Shown: positions 4,905 through 7,762 of the stretch, piece by piece
Layout of the letters: each line of letters begins with the position of its first letter
Position numbering within the stretch: position 1 is the first letter of the stretch
Assembly: GCA_029259675.1 (NCBI GenBank)
Contig: JAJDES010000268.1
Span: forward strand, 1 to 7,762
Length of the DNA stretch: 7,762 nt
Direction: 5' to 3'
From: Planctomycetota bacterium
GTDB lineage: Bacteria; Planctomycetota; UBA1135; GCA-002686595
Notes under the pieces: model-generated
The model's database searches: none
The model's input: only the letters and a program-made list of their open reading frames with translations
Told to the model about the DNA's origin: nothing
Position numbers and translations under genes: made by a program

Positions 4905-6347
4905 TTAGTCCTCCGCTCCGCTCGAAATCGCGCCGGCTGCATCGTTCGCAGATGACTCCCCGGGCTCCACTTCCATCACGCGCGAGCGCACGCGGCCCGA
5001 ACGCAAGCTGGTCAAGAGCTCGTCACCGGGCGCGACTTCCTCGGCGTCCAGCAGGACCGCTCCATCCTTGGCCGCGGTGGTGATCGTGTAACCGCGCGCC
5101 AGGACACGCAGTGGCGAAATGGCTTCCAAGGAGCGTGCGGCCAGGGCCAAACGCCGCTCGGGTGCCTCAATCAGGCGCTGGCCCTGTGCGCTGAGCGCGC
5201 GCCCGCTGCGCTCGAGTCGTTGGGCCCAACGCTCAATGCGTGCGCGCGGATCGTGGCGCAAGAGCCGTTGCTGCAAGCGCTCGATTTGCACGCGCCCGCG
5301 CTCCAACTCGGCTCGCGCCCCCAACTGCATGCGCATACCGATCAACTCCAAGCGCGCGCGCCGCTCCTGCAGGAGTTCGCGGGGATCGCGCAACACTCGC
5401 CCCAGTTGCTGCAAGCGCGTCCGTCGCTTTTCCAAGCAACTGTCTATGGCCGCCATCAAGTAGCCCTGCAAGCGCAGCATTTGCTCGATCAAGCGCCGGC
5501 GGTCCGGAATCACTTCCTGGGCCGCATCGGTGGGCGTGTGGGCCCGGTGATCGCAAACGAGATCCGACAGGGACGTATCGGATTCGTGCCCCACGGCGGA
5601 CACGATGGGAACCGGCGAGCGCCAAATGGCTTCGGCAACGACGCGCTCGTTGAAACACCAGAGGTCTTCCAAGCTGCCGCCGCCCCGCGTCAAAACGATC
5701 AAGTCCACGCCCGATGCAGCGATGCGATCGATGGCCTGCGCGATCTTGGCCGCGGCGCCCGGCCCCTGCACCGGAGTGTGCACCAGACGCACGGGATAGC
5801 CGGGCCAACGCATGCTGCGCGTGCGCAGAAAGTCGCGCAGGGCCGCACCATCGCGGCTGGTGACGATGCCAATCGTGCGCGGCAGCGTGGGCCAGCTGCG
5901 CTGGCGCTCGAAATAACCCTTCTCGCGCAACTCGGCCTTCAACTTTTCGAGCTGGGCCAACAGTTGCCCCATGCCCAGGGGCTCGACCCGATCGACGATC
6001 AGTTTGTAGCGGCCGTGGGGTCCGTACACATCGAGCTTGCCCGTGGCGATGACCTGGGCACCCTCGCCCATGTCGAAGCCGATCGCGCGCGCCGTTTGAC
6101 TGCGCCAAATCACACTGGAGACAATCGCCCCGCCTTGCTTCAAGTCAAAGTAGACGTGACCGGATGCCGCCCGCTTGAGCCCACTGACCTCGCCCTCAAC
6201 CCGCAATCGACCGAGCCCCTCCAGGCGACCGGAAATTTCCTGAGTCAGCTGGGAAACGCTGTACAGCTGTGGCTGGGAGCGCACGTTGGGCGCGCGCTCA
6301 AACGGCAATGCGGGATCCTGATTTCCTGGGCTCTTGGGTCGGGGCAT
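4905..6347 (-). CDS. xseA: Exodeoxyribonuclease VII large subunit
   Basis: 480 residues from the ATG at 6347 (E. coli XseA is about 456). With several small XseB subunits it degrades single-stranded DNA from both ends in repair. An N-terminal OB-fold (about 29-125) contains YSVSQLTQEI and GHVYFDLKQ. Catalytic-domain motifs are intact: GIVTSRDGAALRD (160-172), RGGGSLEDLWCFN (221-233) and VSAVGHESDTSLSDL (249-263), leading into RAHTPTDAAQ. Asp172, Arg221, His254 and Asp257 correspond to residues reported as essential in E. coli. A long Arg/Leu/Glu-rich coiled coil follows, then ISPLRVLARGYTI (410-422) and the usual small C-terminal domain, with a short acidic tail. No strong Shine-Dalgarno precedes this ATG; an open frame extends 70 codons further to a TTG at 6557 but looks non-coding. 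No xseB is next to it. The 222 nt upstream (6348-6569) show no other gene, RNA or terminator. Confidence 0.95.
   Translation of the reverse strand: MPRPKSPGNQDPALPFERAPNVRSQPQLYSVSQLTQEISGRLEGLGRLRVEGEVSGLKRAASGHVYFDLKQGGAIVSSVIWRSQTARAIGFDMGEGAQVIATGKLDVYGPHGRYKLIVDRVEPLGMGQLLAQLEKLKAELREKGYFERQRSWPTLPRTIGIVTSRDGAALRDFLRTRSMRWPGYPVRLVHTPVQGPGAAAKIAQAIDRIAASGVDLIVLTRGGGSLEDLWCFNERVVAEAIWRSPVPIVSAVGHESDTSLSDLVCDHRAHTPTDAAQEVIPDRRRLIEQMLRLQGYLMAAIDSCLEKRRTRLQQLGRVLRDPRELLQERRARLELIGMRMQLGARAELERGRVQIERLQQRLLRHDPRARIERWAQRLERSGRALSAQGQRLIEAPERRLALAARSLEAISPLRVLARGYTITTAAKDGAVLLDAEEVAPGDELLTSLRSGRVRSRVMEVEPGESSANDAAGAISSGAED
4910..4914 (-). promoter_or_regulatory. Ribosome binding site for the GT2 gene, inside xseA
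   Basis: On the minus strand GGAGG precedes the GTG at 4901 by 8 nt. It lies in the last xseA codons, overlapping the 3-nt junction region, which supports coupled translation and fixes the GTG as the start. Confidence 0.65.
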
Positions 6348-6569
6348 GAATAACAGAACCCGCTGGGGTTCCGGGCACCAAGTCTCGTCAATCACTACCT
6401 CCGTGGCTCGCATGCCCTGGCACTTTTTTTCGCAGCAGCTCCGCCGCGCAAGCCTCGAGTCCGGTGCGTGGCTACCCAAGGCCCCTATTGATCCGCTTCT
6501 CCGGCCCTCCCTCCGGCACAATTCCAAGCAGCACGATGACGCGCTATCGCAGTTCAATCCGGGACCGGC

Positions 6570-7762
6570 TCAATCCCGATCCCCATCGTCCGGCTCCCTC
6601 GCAGCGGTCACGCCTTCCACTTCCTTGGCTCCCGAATCCGCAGCCGCGGCGGATTCGGACGGGTCCTCGGGCAGCAGCCCGGGCAGGATCGCAGCCCGCC
6701 ACAGTTCCTGCCGGGCGCTCGGCAGGAGAATGCGCAGACGTCCATCCAAGAACGGTCGTTTCTCGTCGCCGCGCACGCTTGCACCGGAGAAGAGCGTGAG
6801 CGCCATGCCGCGCGCCGCAAACTCGAGCTGCATCCGATCGGCAAAGATACGTCGTACGACCTTTCCGCTCGCTCCGATTTCAGCCAGTTGCACGTCGCAC
6901 AATTCGTCGTTCACGACGCCTCCCAGGTTGCGCAAACGGTAAACACTGCCTTCGGCATCGAGGGTCAAGAGTCGATCCAACTCGCGCCGCACGCGCGGCA
7001 GTTCCCAAAGTCCGTCATCCACTTCGCGCTTCAAATCGGCCTCGGAGAACAGTTCCGGCATTGTTTCCAGCCAAGCCCTCGGATCCACACGCGGCAAGTG
7101 CATACGCCGAATTCCATCTTCAAACGGAACGGCAACTCCCGCGCGGCGCTCGGCACCTTCCTCCAACACAATTGTCACGGACAAGGCACTCGTGCTGGCT
7201 TCCAAGCGCAGGCGTTCGGCCGTCAAGCTGCCGGCCAAATGACCGTCCTCGTCTAGCAACCGGAAAACGACCGGACCGACCCAACCGCCACCCTCGGCCA
7301 AACTGCCCAAGTCCAAGGGGTCGATGCCGTGCACCATTTCCAAGCGCAGCAACATGCCCATGCTGCTCAGGATGCGCTCGCCCCGCTCGCGGCGACGGAT
7401 CGCACCTGGATCCGGCTCGACGGGCTTGGGATGGGGATCTTCACCGCGCAGGATGGGCCCGATGACTTCGGGCGTGAAGGGCACCAAGCCCGTACTTGCT
7501 CCCAAATCCAAGCTTGAAAAGGCGGTGGTGAAGTCCAACCACTCCAGTTCTCGGTTGACCCGATTGGTTGCCTCGCGATTGAGTTCTTCGCGCAACTGGG
7601 CCAGCTCTGTTTCGAGCTCTTGATTGCGCTCGCGCAGCCGGCTGACCTCTGAGGTCAAGGCCGCGATCTCCGCGGCGCCATTCGTTTCTCCAAGTTCTCC
7701 CTCGGTTCGCGATTCCTTCCGGCCTTCACTCGAAGCAATTCCTGCGGCCCCCCGGGTTTCGG
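6570..7762 (-). CDS. Unrecognised coiled-coil protein, N-terminus beyond the window
   Basis: 396 residues are visible; the frame stays open to the right edge, so the true start is outside. A TTG at 7658 falls inside a heptad-like segment and is probably not the start. From about residue 27 to 70 there is a coiled coil (AAEIAALTSEVSRLRERN, then ELETELAQLREELN). After this comes a soluble, mixed alpha/beta-looking region with no membrane segment, including MLLRLEMVHGIDPLDLG, GPVVFRLLDEDGHLAG and RLRLEASTSALSVTIVLEEG, which read like beta strands. The C-terminus is acidic and low-complexity (ESAAAADSGAKEVEG onward, ending DDGDRD). No catalytic motif or known domain is recognised. It precedes xseA on the same strand with a 222-nt gap, so co-transcription is possible but not shown. 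GC and codon use match xseA. Confidence 0.8.
   Translation of the reverse strand, partial: ETRGAAGIASSEGRKESRTEGELGETNGAAEIAALTSEVSRLRERNQELETELAQLREELNREATNRVNRELEWLDFTTAFSSLDLGASTGLVPFTPEVIGPILRGEDPHPKPVEPDPGAIRRRERGERILSSMGMLLRLEMVHGIDPLDLGSLAEGGGWVGPVVFRLLDEDGHLAGSLTAERLRLEASTSALSVTIVLEEGAERRAGVAVPFEDGIRRMHLPRVDPRAWLETMPELFSEADLKREVDDGLWELPRVRRELDRLLTLDAEGSVYRLRNLGGVVNDELCDVQLAEIGASGKVVRRIFADRMQLEFAARGMALTLFSGASVRGDEKRPFLDGRLRILLPSARQELWRAAILPGLLPEDPSESAAAADSGAKEVEGVTAAREPDDGDRD

Noticed and set aside
5220..6353. 377-codon plus-strand frame opposite xseA
   Set aside because: Antisense shadow of a well-conserved xseA in high-GC DNA; its translation has no recognisable domain.
6348..6557. 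70-residue N-terminal extension of XseA from TTG 6557
   Set aside because: Cys- and Arg-rich non-coding-like composition, and the family starts shortly before the OB-fold.
7656..7658. TTG as start of the coiled-coil protein
   Set aside because: The frame remains open to the edge and the heptad pattern begins upstream of it, so the gene is more likely truncated by the window.

Overview
The window comes from a high-GC bacterium. Genes packed in short operons, a membrane-anchored relative of sulfatases, a lipoprotein with MORN-type repeats and two unrelated GT-A glycosyltransferases would fit Planctomycetota or a similar environmental phylum. That placement is only an inference, because the window holds no rRNA or other taxonomic marker.

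Layout, left to right. On the plus strand lie a dolichol-phosphate-mannose-synthase-like glycosyltransferase (105-851) and then a membrane-anchored protein with a sulfatase-like fold whose catalytic and metal-binding residues appear to be gone (993-2144). On the minus strand, in transcription order, lie a coiled-coil protein of unknown function cut by the right edge (6570-7762), exodeoxyribonuclease VII large subunit xseA (4905-6347), and a rhamnosyltransferase-like GT2 enzyme (3978-4901) whose GTG start is 3 nt after the xseA stop. The two blocks converge on 2123-3968.

The convergent gap is the unusual part. It holds one AT-richer gene, a predicted lipoprotein with a helical N-terminal half and MORN_2/YwqK-like repeats at the C-terminus (2552-3592). 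On each side is a copy of a roughly 400-bp repeat complex. Each complex runs two forward half-units, a central segment, then two inverted half-units. The intact half-units carry a 15-bp outer box (TACRGAGTCAGGCTC-like) and an 11-bp inner box (AAGTACCGCAC-like) exactly 38 bp apart. The two 232-233-bp cores (2199-2431 and 3620-3851) are about 80% identical by eye. The outermost ends of the whole region (2123 and 3968) form a 14/15 inverted match, so 2123-3968 can be read as one inverted-repeat-bounded cassette carrying the lipoprotein gene. No transposase or recombinase is present, so any mobility would depend on factors elsewhere. The repeats also abut the stop codons of all three neighbouring genes in the same relative orientation, and one repeat encodes the last residues and stop codon of the sulfatase-like gene.

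The two glycosyltransferases and the sulfatase-like protein suggest envelope glycan or lipid-linked sugar metabolism, but no complete pathway is visible. xseA is a housekeeping DNA-repair gene; its partner xseB is not in the window.
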